Source: Alphaproteobacteria bacterium PA4 (GTDB taxonomy: Bacteria; Pseudomonadota; Alphaproteobacteria; Sphingomonadales; Sphingomonadaceae). From it: DNA of 64,000 bases. The DNA is taken from contig NKIQ01000005.1 in the NCBI GenBank assembly GCA_002256005.1, positions 62,001 through 126,000 on the forward strand, read 5' to 3'. The notes below the pieces were generated by a model. That model was not told the DNA's origin, did no database searches, and saw only the letters and a program-made list of their open reading frames with translations. Both the position numbers and the translations under genes were made by a program. Position 1 is the stretch's first letter, and each line of letters opens with the position of its first letter. This document shows positions 1 to 12,042 of this stretch, piece by piece.

Positions 1-126
1 CCCGGCGGGGCGGTGGACCACCCGCCGCCCCGTTTCGCCGTTTCCGCCCCCCTGCGGCGCCGTGCGTGTTGCACGGCGCCCTTCACGTTCCTAGATTGGT
101 GCTGACCGCGCAGCCTTGCGCATTCA

Positions 127-141
127 GAACAAATATGGAAC
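127..141 (+). promoter_or_regulatory. LexA (SOS) box in front of uvrA
   Basis: The sequence reads GAAC, seven bases, GAAC, which is the reverse-complement form of the alphaproteobacterial LexA operator GTTC-N7-GTTC. It ends ten bases before the proposed uvrA ATG at 152, so bound LexA would cover the start region. The position also argues against the TTG at 116 as the start codon. That uvrA is SOS-controlled is established for the family; binding here is inferred. Confidence 0.8.
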
Positions 142-151
142 AAATCCCCCC

Positions 152-3586
<3,435 letters not shown>

Positions 3587-4252
3587 TCAATGGGTTATGG
3601 AGTCATTCGATTGCCATTGCCGGCGATGCCAGCGCAATCGTTCCCGATTGCCGTCGGATAGTTCTCTCAACCGGTCCTTGCCGCTCGCGACAACGACGGA
3701 AAAGGATGACGCCGCCAATCCCGGCAACGGCACAGCCGCGCCATCATCGGCGAACGTCACCAGACCACGGTCGAAGGCCGCATCCCACAGAGCCGATAGC
3801 AACAACCCATTCTCAGGGTTCAATCGCTCGGCATCGGTTTCGCAGCGGTTCCACGGCACGATGTGGGACGCCCGCAGCAAGGCGGGCTCGCTAATGCCGG
3901 TCAACGGGCATCGACCGCCCCAGCGATCGAGCAACGCCGCGCGAAACGGCCCCTGCCCCACTCGCGCCTTTTGCAAGCGCCAGGCTTCGGTTGCCACCGC
4001 TTCTTCAACTGTCTGTGTAATGACACCAGCAGCGACACGATAACTGCCTTGCCCGTCGAAAATCAGAACGCCGTCATCCCGGAGTTCCTGCAACACACGG
4101 CTTAGTGTTTGTGCAGGTGTGGCGCCGGTCGAGCCCACAGCCTGCACAATTGCTGCCAGTTCCTGTTGCATCAACTGTTGGCGCGTGAAGGCAGCACCCG
4201 CGCTATCCATGCGCTGGATGGCAGACCAAACCGCATCGCGCCACGTGACCAT
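3587..4252 (-). CDS. HNH endonuclease with N-terminal helical/winged-helix domain
   Basis: Probable DNA-cutting enzyme of 221 residues. The C-terminal half carries an HNH_2-type nuclease: RCPLTG near 114-119, SHIVPW near 129-134, NPENGLLL near 145-152 and ALWDAAFD near 154-161. The N-terminal 80 residues are helical, with a pattern (QELRDDGVLIFDGQGSY) like the winged-helix domains fused to restriction-type nucleases. No methyltransferase lies nearby. Start ATG has an AGGGAGA ribosome binding site. With the WCTA gene it may form a two-gene operon. HNH_2 proteins include methyl-specific and type II restriction enzymes; the substrate here cannot be read from sequence. Confidence 0.8.
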   Translation of the reverse strand: MVTWRDAVWSAIQRMDSAGAAFTRQQLMQQELAAIVQAVGSTGATPAQTLSRVLQELRDDGVLIFDGQGSYRVAAGVITQTVEEAVATEAWRLQKARVGQGPFRAALLDRWGGRCPLTGISEPALLRASHIVPWNRCETDAERLNPENGLLLSALWDAAFDRGLVTFADDGAAVPLPGLAASSFSVVVASGKDRLRELSDGNRERLRWHRRQWQSNDSITH

Positions 4253-4669
4253 GCCGTCTCCCTATCATTGCTCGGCAGCATAATCTGGTCTGATTATACG
4301 TCGCGCTCAAGCTGATTACGACTGAGCATTTTTGCGTGCGAAGCCGGCAATTAAATACAACAGTGTAACGGATTAGAATGCCTCCGGCGACTGGGGCCTA
4401 AGCCCCCAGACACGATTTGCTTCTCTCTCCCGCGTGAGTTGGAGGCCGACAACACCCCGGATGACAACGCAATTTATTGGCCGCATGGTCAAAAGAACGC
4501 TGTCGGTTCTAAGGCGACTCAAGCCCAGTAATCGCGGAAAAATGCGGTATGGCCGCCAAACTGGACAGATCTCTATCAAAAAGACCACTAACTCATGCTA
4601 TTTTTATTGGCTATGGGCGCTATAAAAGCGCTATAAATATTTCAGTTTCTGAAAGATACGGAATTGGCG
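4253..4669. other. AT-rich intergenic region between HNH gene and NDT/TIR-like gene
   Basis: Separates two divergent genes of the accessory island. It contains one half-copy of the GCCTCCGGCG/CTGGGG repeat (4381-4420) and becomes clearly AT-rich from about 4570 onward, where promoters for the downstream AT-rich gene would be expected. No RNA gene or further coding sequence was recognised; the short open frames reading through the repeat are not believable genes. Confidence 0.6.
4381..4420. repeat. Half-copy of the CCTCCGGCG/CTGGGGCC repeat
   Basis: Reads CCTCCGGCGACTGGGGCC then AAGCCCCCAG and ACACGATTTGC. It matches, with a few changes, the arm of the large inverted repeat at 62288-62415. 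CTGGGGCCTAAGCCCCCAG forms a local hairpin. Confidence 0.7.
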
Positions 4670-5572
4670 ATGAAATCAACCATCTCAAATAGCGATCAAT
4701 CTGCCGAAGACTCTGCGGTTGCCAGCATAGAATGCGGTGTAGTTATGCCGATTTCCGCTACTAGTTCACATGATTCTTCGCATTGGACACAGGTACAAGT
4801 ATTAATACACAGGGCAATTAAAGCTGCCGGAATGATTCCAAAAAACGTTTGGAGTGACACGGCTGTAGATCGCATTACTCCACGGATATTAAATAATCTT
4901 TTTGCAGTCCCAATCGCAGTATGCGATATTACTGATCTTAACCCAAATGTGATGCTTGAGTTAGGAATGAGACTTACATCTAAAAAGCCTACCATTATAG
5001 TTGCCGAAAAAGGTAGCGTTATACCTTTTGATATTAAGGATTTTGAAGCCGTTATTTATCCTGCCGGTCTAAATATTATCGATATGGAAATCTTTTTAGA
5101 TCAACTTACTGACTATTTAAAACAGCGTCATCAGTCGTTTGTTTCGGGGGCCTATCAGCCTTTTCTGAAAGATGTTGATTTTGAGTTTCTTGAACCAAAA
5201 GGAAAAGCGGTACCTTTTGAACAATTAATGGAAACGCGTTTAGATCGTATTATGGAACGTCTTGACTACATAGATATGAAGCAAAGAGCATTCCCGACTA
5301 CCGATACCATTAGAACGCCAACATTTAAAAGAGGCACTGACGGAATATGCGTTGAATTGTCCAATATTAACAATAATATTGGTGAAGTAGAATCTATCTT
5401 ACTTGAACGCACGGGCTTTGTCTCGAGCATTATAAATAGCAGAACCCTTATAATTCCATTGCCTATTGAGAATGCAAAAAGATCGTTGAGTAAAGTAAGA
5501 CATGCTTTAGTCGATGCAAAGATCGATGCAGAAGTATACTGTTATACAAAAAGTATAAGCGATTCTGACTAG
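4670..5572 (+). CDS. NDT/TIR-like nucleotide-processing domain protein, horizontally acquired
   Basis: Protein of 300 residues with strikingly AT-rich codon use compared with its GC-rich neighbours, a sign of recent transfer. Residues about 25-130 carry a Rossmann-like pattern shared by nucleoside 2-deoxyribosyltransferase-like and TIR/SLOG-type proteins: VMPIS near 25-29, CDITDLNPNVMLELGMRL near 85-102 with a candidate catalytic glutamate at 97, KPTIIVAE, and PFDI near 119-122. A helical linker (about 170-215) leads to a small C-terminal alpha/beta domain. Domains of this kind often sense or degrade nucleotides in antiviral systems; that role is inference. ATG 4670 is preferred over TTG 4664 because GGA lies about eight bases upstream. 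Confidence 0.65.
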   Translation: MKSTISNSDQSAEDSAVASIECGVVMPISATSSHDSSHWTQVQVLIHRAIKAAGMIPKNVWSDTAVDRITPRILNNLFAVPIAVCDITDLNPNVMLELGMRLTSKKPTIIVAEKGSVIPFDIKDFEAVIYPAGLNIIDMEIFLDQLTDYLKQRHQSFVSGAYQPFLKDVDFEFLEPKGKAVPFEQLMETRLDRIMERLDYIDMKQRAFPTTDTIRTPTFKRGTDGICVELSNINNNIGEVESILLERTGFVSSIINSRTLIIPLPIENAKRSLSKVRHALVDAKIDAEVYCYTKSISDSD

Positions 5573-5658
5573 ATCGAACAGAATAGTTTGGACTGTTCGG
5601 ATGAATATTTGACATTATTGGATTTGCACGTCAGTCTAAATCATATTGACTCGGTAAT

Positions 5659-6582
5659 TTAGAATACTAACTCCATCAAATCCCGTCCCACAATCACCTC
5701 CCCCGCAAACCACGGCCGCACCGCCTCCCGCCACACCTCGTCCGCCACCGCCGGCACGCCACCCGGCACGAAGTGGGAGAGGACCAGCGTTTTCACCCCG
5801 GCTGCGGTGGCGGCGCGGCCGACCTGTTCCGGGGTGCTGTGGCTGGCGAGGAGGTGCTGGCGGAGGGTCTTGGCGTCGGGGGCGTTGCGGATCAGCGGCT
5901 CGATGGCGCTGGGCAGCATGATTTCATGGACCAGCACATCGGCGCCCCTGGCCAGCGTGACGAGCGCGGGTGAGGCGCTGGTATCGCCCGAAATGACGAT
6001 GCTGCGATCGGCGGTGTCGAAGCGATAGGCGAAGCTGGGCACCACCGGCGGGTGGTTGACCAGCGCGGCGGTGACGCGCACGCGATCATCGGCCATCACC
6101 AGGCCGGGCTTTGCCAGATCATGCCCGCGCAGCAGCGGCGCCAGCGGCGGCCGGCCTTCATCGCGGATGCGGGTTTCGATATCGACGCGGTTCATCGCCA
6201 GGAACTGCCGCTGCATCTGCTGCAACGGTGGCGGCCCGTAACTGTCCACCGGCGTCGTCAGATTGTCGCTCCACGCCAGCCATTGCAGATTGCCGAGATC
6301 GGCGACGTGATCGCTGTGCATATGGGTGATGAAGATCGCCCGCAGCGCGCGCAGCGGCACGCCGGCCAGCACCAGCTGCCGCGCCACGCCATTGCCGGCA
6401 TCGATCACATACGCCGCGCCGCCGACCAGGATGACCTGCGCCGGCGCGGCGCGATTGGGCTTCGGCGTCGGCCCGCCGGCGGTGCCGAGCAGGATGAGCC
6501 GGGTGCGGGCGCTGTCTGCGGCGAAGGCGCGGGCGGCGGGGAGCGCGAGCGGCGCGGCGAGGAGGTGGCGGCGGGTGAGCAT
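5659..6582 (-). CDS. Secreted metallo-beta-lactamase-fold hydrolase (RNase Z/arylsulfatase-like)
   Basis: Zinc-dependent hydrolase of 307 residues. The N-terminus LTRRHLLAAPLALPAARAFAA is a twin-arginine-like signal peptide with an AFA/A cleavage site, so the enzyme is probably periplasmic. The metal motif THMHSDH lies at residues 86-92; further candidate ligands are in the SGDTSAS segment, in SHSTPEQ and in LSHFVPG near the end, as in the RNase Z-like branch. Export makes a role in tRNA 3' processing unlikely; family relatives hydrolyse sulfate or phosphate esters or lactones. It is monocistronic, flanked by repeats. The substrate is unknown. Confidence 0.8.
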   Translation of the reverse strand: MLTRRHLLAAPLALPAARAFAADSARTRLILLGTAGGPTPKPNRAAPAQVILVGGAAYVIDAGNGVARQLVLAGVPLRALRAIFITHMHSDHVADLGNLQWLAWSDNLTTPVDSYGPPPLQQMQRQFLAMNRVDIETRIRDEGRPPLAPLLRGHDLAKPGLVMADDRVRVTAALVNHPPVVPSFAYRFDTADRSIVISGDTSASPALVTLARGADVLVHEIMLPSAIEPLIRNAPDAKTLRQHLLASHSTPEQVGRAATAAGVKTLVLSHFVPGGVPAVADEVWREAVRPWFAGEVIVGRDLMELVF

Positions 6583-6630
6583 GGGCGGAGTGTTGGGGAT
6601 TTTCGAGGGGATGTCACCCTGTTCCCTTCT

Positions 6631-6705
6631 ACCTCTCCCTCAAGGGGAGAGGTGGGCGTGGGTGGGGGAGATGTTGCCGGCTACCTCCCCCCGCCGGGGG
6701 GAGGT
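6631..6705. repeat. Pair of palindromic repeats upstream of the hydrolase and HTH genes
   Basis: Two hairpins: ACCTCTCC...GGGAGAGGT at 6631-6652 and ACCTCCCCCC-GC-CGGGGGGAGGT at 6683-6705. Both belong to the CCTCTCC/GGAGAGG family. They lie between divergent genes, so they are not terminators of either. Confidence 0.75.
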
Positions 6706-6745
6706 ATTATTGCATAAATTCACCATATCGGTTATATTCCGCCGC

Positions 6746-7606
6746 ATGACTCCCCTCCCCGCTCCCGTCCCCCTCCGCCCGCGCCAGGATGGCTGGACCG
6801 AGCCGCGACAGCGCGCGTTCCTCGAAGCGCTCGGCGATTGCGCGTCGGTGAGCGAGGCGGCGCGGCGGGTGGGGATGAGCGTGGCGGCGGCCTATCGGTT
6901 GCGCCGGCACCCGCTGGCTGCGGACTTCCGGCGCTGCTGGGACGAGCAATTGGCCGGAGTGTGGCAGCGCGCCGAGCAGACGGCGCTCGATCGCATGATG
7001 AACGGCACGGTCGAAACGCTGGTGCGCAATGGCGAGGAGGTGATGCGGCGGGCGAAGCCCTGTTCCGACAGCTTCCTGCTCGCCATGCTGCGCCAGCAGT
7101 TGCGGCGGGCCGAGCTGGCGCTGGCGGCGGCGGAATCCGAACGGGCGCAGGGCTGGAGTCGCCGCGAACCGCCGCCGACGCCGGAGGCGCTGGAGACGGA
7201 GGCGTTGCTGGCGCTGCACGGGCGCATGGCGTCGCTGCCCGATGCCGTCGGCTGGGATGCGCCGGAGGTGACGGCGGAGACGGTCGACAGCGCGCCGCCG
7301 CCGGTGGTGCCGGCGGTTGTGCTGGCGCCGGCGAACGGGCGGATCCGGCTCGGCGGGCGGGCGCCGCGGTTGCGGCCGGTGCGGGTGGCGGCGGTGGAGG
7401 CGCCGGCTGGGGCGGCGCCGCCGGTCGACCCGGCGGCGGCGGAGGCCGCCGAAGCCCGGGCGGCGCTGGCGGAATCGCTCGATGAGTTCGACTGGCGGAA
7501 GTACAGGGAACGGGCCGCAGCGCGTGACCTTCCGGGCGGAACGCAGCGCGAGGACGGGGCGGATCGGCGCCGCGATGGCCCCCGCGTTTCCCGCACCTGG
7601 GACTGA
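6746..7606 (+). CDS. Sphingomonad-type helix-turn-helix protein
   Basis: Protein of 286 residues. Residues about 12-60 (RQDGWTEPRQRAFLEALGD, then SVSEAARRVGMSVAAAYRLRRHP) form a helix-turn-helix of the kind found in terminase small subunits and in a common family of hypothetical proteins in sphingomonads. A helical segment follows (DEQLAGVWQRAEQTALDRMM...SFLLAMLRQQLRRAEL). The last 150 residues are Pro/Ala/Arg-rich and low complexity. ATG 6746 is chosen because the HTH family normally begins shortly before the DGWT motif; the longer open frame upstream runs through repeats. Whether it regulates transcription is not known. Confidence 0.7.
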   Translation: MTPLPAPVPLRPRQDGWTEPRQRAFLEALGDCASVSEAARRVGMSVAAAYRLRRHPLAADFRRCWDEQLAGVWQRAEQTALDRMMNGTVETLVRNGEEVMRRAKPCSDSFLLAMLRQQLRRAELALAAAESERAQGWSRREPPPTPEALETEALLALHGRMASLPDAVGWDAPEVTAETVDSAPPPVVPAVVLAPANGRIRLGGRAPRLRPVRVAAVEAPAGAAPPVDPAAAEAAEARAALAESLDEFDWRKYRERAAARDLPGGTQREDGADRRRDGPRVSRTWD

Positions 7607-7800
7607 AATCGCCCCGAAACACCCCCGAAACACCCCGAAATCGCCCGCAACACCCCGCCACGGCCGGGGTGAACGGGCGGGGTGCAGTTTGCGGAGATAC
7701 TGCAATTTGCAAATCTGACTATCGCAATCCTGTATAAATCTACGCAATATGCAACACCATATGGCGAATATCCTGCCAAAAGGCGAGGATTTTCACACTT

Positions 7801-7854
7801 ATGAAACTGGCACAGCCTTTGCATTGCCCAAAACGCAACGCCAGACCGGCGTGA
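7801..7854 (+). CDS. Possible leader peptide (17 residues)
   Basis: ATG at 7801 starts MKLAQPLHCPKRNARPA and stops at TGA 7852-7854, inside the loop/3' arm of the hairpin that follows. A GAGGA lies about eleven bases upstream. The arrangement resembles translated leaders that control a downstream hairpin, but the short length means chance cannot be excluded. Confidence 0.3.
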   Translation: MKLAQPLHCPKRNARPA

Positions 7855-7863
7855 TGCGTTTTT
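7831..7863 (+). terminator. Terminator-like hairpin in the leader of the PEP-CTERM gene
   Basis: Arms AAACGCA-ACGCC and GGCGT-GA-TGCGTTT fold into one stem, followed by a short T run. It lies 47 bases before the downstream ATG with no complete gene directly before it, so it may act as an attenuator or as a 5' stabilising stem. Confidence 0.5.
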
Positions 7864-7909
7864 CTGCGCCGCCCCCAGCGGGCGGCCACCGTGCATAGGG
7901 GTATGACCG

Positions 7910-8866
7910 ATGAAGATGATCATGTTCGCGACGATGACAGCCCTGCTGTCACCCATGGTGCTGAGCGCGGCGCGCGCCGAGGACTGGAAGGTGGAGGCGG
8001 TGCGCGGCAGCGGCATGTCGTTCCAGGGGATCGGCGTCGATTCCAAGACCGGCGCCTTCTACACCCGCAATGGCTATGGCGACGACGGCCAGACCGTGCA
8101 GATGTACAAGGACGGCGCGGCGTTCGAAGCCGGCAAGGTCAGCAGCGAAACCAAGCTGGAAGGGCGCGGCACCGCCGGCACCTACATGACCGTGACGGGC
8201 GGGCAGCTATACGCCCGCAGCTATGATCCAACCGGTGAATATGGTTGGCCGAATGGCAATGTGCTGGGGCGCTGGGACGTGGACAGCGGGGCGATGACCG
8301 GCAAGGCCGAAATACCCGATATGAAGGGTGAGAATGGCGCCAACAGCTTCAATTGGGGCGGGTTTTCCGCGCTCAACATGATGGAGGACCAGACCGGCCG
8401 CTATGTGCTGGGCAATGCCGGCGGCAGCACCTGGATCGTGCTGAAGCTGGATGCCGACCTGTCGGTGCTCGATGGCCGCAAGTTCGAGGCGGAGACGTTG
8501 GGCTGGGGCTTCATGAGGAAGGGACAGCTGTATCTGGGGGACTATTTCTATTCCGCCAGCATCAACAAGGTGTTCGATTTCGCCAGCGGCCAGATGAACG
8601 CGGCCGATATCAACCTGGTCGGCTTTGCCGGCAACGACAAGGGTGGGGAGAATGTCTACCTGAGCACCACCGCCTATGACATGTTCACGGACACGGTCTA
8701 TTTCCACAATAGCAACGACCAGACGATCTATCGGCTGGGCGGCGGCGGTGGTGGTGGCGGTGGCGTGCCGGAACCGGCGAGCTGGGCGATGCTGATCGCG
8801 GGCTTTGGCCTGACCGGGGCGGCGATGCGACGCCGGCGCGGGGCTGGCGCTGCTTTGCCCGCATGA
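7910..8866 (+). CDS. PEPxxWA-CTERM sorted exported protein
   Basis: Exported protein of 318 residues. Residues 1-23 are a Sec signal peptide ending ARAE. The C-terminus shows a polyglycine linker (about 277-285), then VPEPASWAM, a hydrophobic segment ([12 protein letters not shown]) and the basic tail RRRRG: the PEPxxWA-CTERM signal cut by exosortase/archaeosortase-type enzymes. The body is beta-rich, with no enzyme motif recognised (it contains repeated Gly/Asp/Asn stretches such as [18 protein letters not shown]). It is probably surface-anchored or released to the extracellular matrix. A leader hairpin upstream hints at regulation. No exosortase gene is in the window. Confidence 0.85.
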   Translation: MKMIMFATMTALLSPMVLSAARAEDWKVEAVRGSGMSFQGIGVDSKTGAFYTRNGYGDDGQTVQMYKDGAAFEAGKVSSETKLEGRGTAGTYMTVTGGQLYARSYDPTGEYGWPNGNVLGRWDVDSGAMTGKAEIPDMKGENGANSFNWGGFSALNMMEDQTGRYVLGNAGGSTWIVLKLDADLSVLDGRKFEAETLGWGFMRKGQLYLGDYFYSASINKVFDFASGQMNAADINLVGFAGNDKGGENVYLSTTAYDMFTDTVYFHNSNDQTIYRLGGGGGGGGGVPEPASWAMLIAGFGLTGAAMRRRRGAGAALPA

Positions 8867-8897
8867 CAAGCCGGCGGCGGCGGCATATGGGAGGGGG

Positions 8898-9473
8898 ATG
8901 ACCGATCCCTTTGCCCAATTCGCCGCCTGGTTTGCCGAAGCGGGGGCCAGCGAGCCCAATGATCCCAACGCCTTTGCGCTGGCCACGGCGACAGCGGATG
9001 GCCGGCCGGCGGTGCGCATCGTGCTGCTGAAGGCGTGGGATGAACGCGGTTTCGTGTTCTACACCAACCTCGACAGCCGCAAGGGCACCGAGCTGGCGGC
9101 CAACCCGCGAGTGCATATGGATTTCCACTGGAAATCGCTGCGCCGCCAGGTGCGCATCGATGGCGTGGCGGAACTGGTGAGCGCGGCGGAGGCCGACGCC
9201 TATTTCGCCACCCGCCCGCGCGATTCGCAGCTGGGCGCCTGGGCCTCGCAACAGTCGCGGCCGCTGGCGGATCGGGCGACGTTCGACGCCGGTTTTGCGG
9301 AGGTGGCAGCGCGCTTTGCCGGCCAGGATGTGCCGCGGCCGCCGCGCTGGTCGGGCTGGCGCATCGTGCCGTCGGCGATCGAATTCTGGCAGGATCGCGA
9401 CAATCGCCTGCACGAACGCCATGTGTTCACGCGGGCCGGCGATGGCTGGTCACAGGGGATGCTCTACCCATGA
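8898..9473 (+). CDS. pdxH: Pyridoxamine 5'-phosphate oxidase
   Basis: FMN-dependent oxidase that makes pyridoxal 5'-phosphate from pyridoxine or pyridoxamine phosphate, last step of vitamin B6 synthesis and salvage. At 191 residues it is slightly shorter than the E. coli enzyme (218) because the N-terminal extension is reduced. Family motifs are clear: [49 protein letters not shown] and the C-terminal [13 protein letters not shown] segment that contacts FMN. A GGGAGGGGG stretch lies right at the ATG. The stop overlaps the start of the phzF-like gene by four bases, so the pair is translationally coupled. Confidence 0.95.
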   Translation: MTDPFAQFAAWFAEAGASEPNDPNAFALATATADGRPAVRIVLLKAWDERGFVFYTNLDSRKGTELAANPRVHMDFHWKSLRRQVRIDGVAELVSAAEADAYFATRPRDSQLGAWASQQSRPLADRATFDAGFAEVAARFAGQDVPRPPRWSGWRIVPSAIEFWQDRDNRLHERHVFTRAGDGWSQGMLYP

Positions 9474-10291
9474 AGATACCCTTCGTGCAGATCGATGCCT
9501 TTGCCGATGCGCCGTTCAGCGGCAATCCGGCGGCGGTGATGCCACTCGGCGCCTGGCTGCCAGATGCAGTGCTGCAGGCGATTGCCGAGGAGAACAACCT
9601 CGCGGAAACGGCATTCCTCGTCCCCTGCCCCGATCCGGAAACCGCGGACTTCGATCTGCGCTGGTTCACGCCGGGGGTGGAGGTGGCGCTGTGCGGCCAT
9701 GCCACGCTGGCGAGCGGGCACCTGATCTTGAGCGCGGTGCCGACGATGGAGCGGGTGCGCTTTTCCACCGTCAAGGCCGGGGTGCTGGTGGTGACGCGGG
9801 CTGGCGACGGCTATGCGCTGTCGCTGCCGGCCTGGGCGGCGACCGATCCGGTGACCGGGGCGCGCTTCGATGGCTTTGCGGCGGCGTTGCGGGCGGTACC
9901 GCAGGCGATCCTGGCGCGCGGGACGGACTATTACATGGCGGTGTTCGCCAGCGCGGCGGAGGTCAGGGCGCTCGACCCCGATTTCCGCGCCATCATCGAT
10001 CTGCAGCGCGGCGACGACATCATGGTGATCGCGACGGCGCCTGGCGATGGCGAGAGCGATGTCGTCAGCCGGGTGTTCGTGCCGGAAGCCGGGGTGGACG
10101 AGGACAGCGTCACCGGTTCCGCCCATGCCATCATCACGCCCTATTGGGCGGAGCGGCTGGGGCGGGCGAGCTTCACCGCCTGGCAGGCGAGCAAGCGCGG
10201 CGGCCATGTCGGCTGCCGGCTGGACGGCGACCGCGCCATCCTCAGCGGCACATGCCGCACCGTCATCACCGGGGAGTTCAGCCTTGTCTGA
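9470..10291 (+). CDS. PhzF-family isomerase
   Basis: Protein of 273 residues of the PhzF phenazine-biosynthesis-like family, built from two DapF-like halves. The N-terminal signature is [17 protein letters not shown], followed by [10 protein letters not shown] with the family's conserved catalytic glutamate, and [18 protein letters not shown]; the C-terminal half has [17 protein letters not shown]. No other phenazine genes are present, so a role in phenazine synthesis is unlikely; most members of the family are isomerases of unknown substrate. It is coupled to pdxH (4-base overlap) and to dapF (8-base overlap), a distant structural relative, in one operon. Confidence 0.85.
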   Translation: MKIPFVQIDAFADAPFSGNPAAVMPLGAWLPDAVLQAIAEENNLAETAFLVPCPDPETADFDLRWFTPGVEVALCGHATLASGHLILSAVPTMERVRFSTVKAGVLVVTRAGDGYALSLPAWAATDPVTGARFDGFAAALRAVPQAILARGTDYYMAVFASAAEVRALDPDFRAIIDLQRGDDIMVIATAPGDGESDVVSRVFVPEAGVDEDSVTGSAHAIITPYWAERLGRASFTAWQASKRGGHVGCRLDGDRAILSGTCRTVITGEFSLV

Positions 10292-11099
10292 GGGGGAGAC
10301 GCCTTTCCTCAAGATGCACGGACTCGGCAATGATTTCATTGTGTTCGATGCACGGGACACGCCGGTCATGATGACGCCGGCGCTTGTGCGGGCGCTCGCC
10401 GACCGTCGCACCGGCATCGGTTGCGACCAGCTGATCGTCGTCGAGCCGGGCGATGCGGCGGACGTGCGGGCGCGCTTCTGGAACTGCGATGGCGAGGCGG
10501 TTGCCGCCTGTGGCAATGGCAGCCGCGCCGTGGCGGCGCTGGTCGGCGGGGCGCTCAGCATCGAAACGGCGGGCGGGCTGTTGGCCGCCAATGCCCTCAC
10601 CGGCGGCGCGACCGTCGACATGGGGCTGCCGCGTTTCGATTGGGACGCGGTGCCGCTGGCCTTCGCCATGGACACCGCCCGACTGCCGCTGGCCTGGGAG
10701 GATTTGGCCGAGCCGGCGGCGTGCAGCGTCGGCAACCCGCATGTCACCTTCTTCGGCACCGACCCATGGAGCGTCGATCTCGAACGCCTGGGGCCGCTGA
10801 TCGAGCATGACGCGGTGTTTCCGGAGCGGGTCAATGTCGGCGTCGCGCTGATGCAGGGCCGCGACCGCATGGTGCTGCGCGTCTGGGAACGCGGCGCCGG
10901 GCTGACGCGCGCCTGCGGCACCGGCGCGGTCGCCGCGGTCGCCAATGCGCAGCGGCGCGGGCTGGCCGACGCGCGCGTCACCGTCACCCTGCCCGGCGGC
11001 GATCTGGTCATCACCCGCGCCGATGACGGCCATCTGCACATGGCCGGCCCGGCGGTCATCGCCTGGCGCGGCACTGTCAATCTGGAGCAATACCAATGA
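10284..11099 (+). CDS. dapF: Diaminopimelate epimerase
   Basis: Converts LL- to meso-diaminopimelate for lysine and peptidoglycan synthesis. About 271 residues. The two catalytic cysteines are in AACGNGSRA and ACGTGAVAAV, and the family start FLKMHGLGNDFIVFD is present. The ATG of MHGLGNDF (10314) would cut off the conserved first strand, so the TTG at 10284, overlapping the stop of the phzF-like gene by eight bases, is preferred. The stop overlaps the ftsY start (ATGA), so the operon continues pdxH-phzF-dapF-ftsY. Confidence 0.93.
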   Translation: MSEGETPFLKMHGLGNDFIVFDARDTPVMMTPALVRALADRRTGIGCDQLIVVEPGDAADVRARFWNCDGEAVAACGNGSRAVAALVGGALSIETAGGLLAANALTGGATVDMGLPRFDWDAVPLAFAMDTARLPLAWEDLAEPAACSVGNPHVTFFGTDPWSVDLERLGPLIEHDAVFPERVNVGVALMQGRDRMVLRVWERGAGLTRACGTGAVAAVANAQRRGLADARVTVTLPGGDLVITRADDGHLHMAGPAVIAWRGTVNLEQYQ

Positions 11100-12007
11100 G
11101 CTGGTTCGACCGGCTGAAATCCGGCCTCACGCGCTCGACCGCCAAGCTCGGCGACAGCCTCGCCGGTCTCGCCACCGGCACCATGCCGCTGGATGAAGAG
11201 CGGCTCGACGCCATCGAGGAAGCGCTGATCGCCGCCGACCTCGGCCCCGCCGTTGCAGCACGCATCCGCACCCGCCTGGGCGATGCCAAATTCGCCAAGG
11301 GCATCGACGCCGATGGCCTGCGCGACGCGGTCGCCGCCGAAATCACCGCGGTGCTGGCGCCGGTGGCCAAGCCCCTGGCCATCACCGCCTTCCCGCGCCC
11401 GCACGTCATTCTCGTCGTCGGCGTCAACGGCAGCGGCAAGACGACAACAATCGCCAAGCTGGCGCGGCGCTTCACCGAGCTCGACTATACGGTGATGCTG
11501 GCGGCCGGTGACACCTTCCGCGCCGCCGCCATCGCCCAGCTGAAAATCTGGGCCGGCCGCATCGGCGTGCCGGTGGTCAGCGGCGAACAGGGCGGCGACG
11601 CGGCCAGCCTGGCGTTCGATGCCCTGCAACAGGCGCGCGCCGCCGGCAGCGACGTGCTGATCATCGACACCGCCGGCCGCCTGCAGAACAAGGCCGGGCT
11701 GATGGACGAACTCGCCAAGATGCGACGGGTGATCCAGAAGCTGAGCCCTGCGGCGCCGCACGACACGGTGCTGGTGCTCGACGCCACCACTGGCCAGAAC
11801 GCGCTGAGCCAGATCAGCGTATTCCGCGACGTGGCCAAGATCACCGGGCTGGTGATGACCAAGCTCGACGGCTCGGCGCGCGGCGGCATGCTGGTGGCGG
11901 CGGCAGAACAGTTCCAGCTGCCGATCCACGCCATCGGCGTGGGCGAAGGCATGGACGACCTGCGGCCGTTCACGGCAGAGGAATTTGCGGCTGCGTTGGC
12001 AGGGTGA
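11096..12007 (+). CDS. ftsY: Signal recognition particle receptor FtsY
   Basis: SRP-receptor GTPase that delivers ribosome-nascent-chain complexes to the Sec translocon at the inner membrane. It has 303 residues and is of the short type without the long acidic A domain of E. coli. The N domain (about 1-90) is helical. The G domain shows GVNGSGKTTT (about 109-118), GDTFRAAAIAQL, DTAGRLQNK, TKLDGSARGG and the closing GVGEGMDDLRPF. Last gene of the forward operon; a perfect hairpin follows at 12016. Confidence 0.96.
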   Translation: MSWFDRLKSGLTRSTAKLGDSLAGLATGTMPLDEERLDAIEEALIAADLGPAVAARIRTRLGDAKFAKGIDADGLRDAVAAEITAVLAPVAKPLAITAFPRPHVILVVGVNGSGKTTTIAKLARRFTELDYTVMLAAGDTFRAAAIAQLKIWAGRIGVPVVSGEQGGDAASLAFDALQQARAAGSDVLIIDTAGRLQNKAGLMDELAKMRRVIQKLSPAAPHDTVLVLDATTGQNALSQISVFRDVAKITGLVMTKLDGSARGGMLVAAAEQFQLPIHAIGVGEGMDDLRPFTAEEFAAALAG

Positions 12008-12015
12008 CGTTCTGA

Positions 12016-12038
12016 ACCTCTCCCCCAGGGGGAGAGGT
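12016..12038. repeat. Perfect palindrome between convergent ftsY and trmJ
   Basis: ACCTCTCCCCC-A-GGGGGAGAGGT, with 11-base arms. It belongs to the same repeat family as copies at 3074, 6631 and 57860. Sitting between convergent genes it may serve as a bidirectional transcription end, though it lacks a T run. Confidence 0.75.
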
Positions 12039-12042
12039 GGCT

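Larger units (their letters stand above)
7607..7909. other. Intergenic region with short direct repeats and leader of the PEP-CTERM gene
   Basis: The first part (about 7610-7665) holds degenerate direct repeats of CCGAAACACCC. Around 7700-7740 the DNA is AT-rich, with a palindrome ATTTGCAAAT (7705-7714) and a TATAAA (7733-7738), plausible promoter material. A short open frame (7801-7854) and a hairpin (7831-7863) precede the PEP-CTERM gene. Confidence 0.5.

Noticed and set aside
9464..11929. An 821-codon reverse frame across phzF, dapF and ftsY
   Set aside because: Antisense to three clear genes; it contains no recognisable domain.
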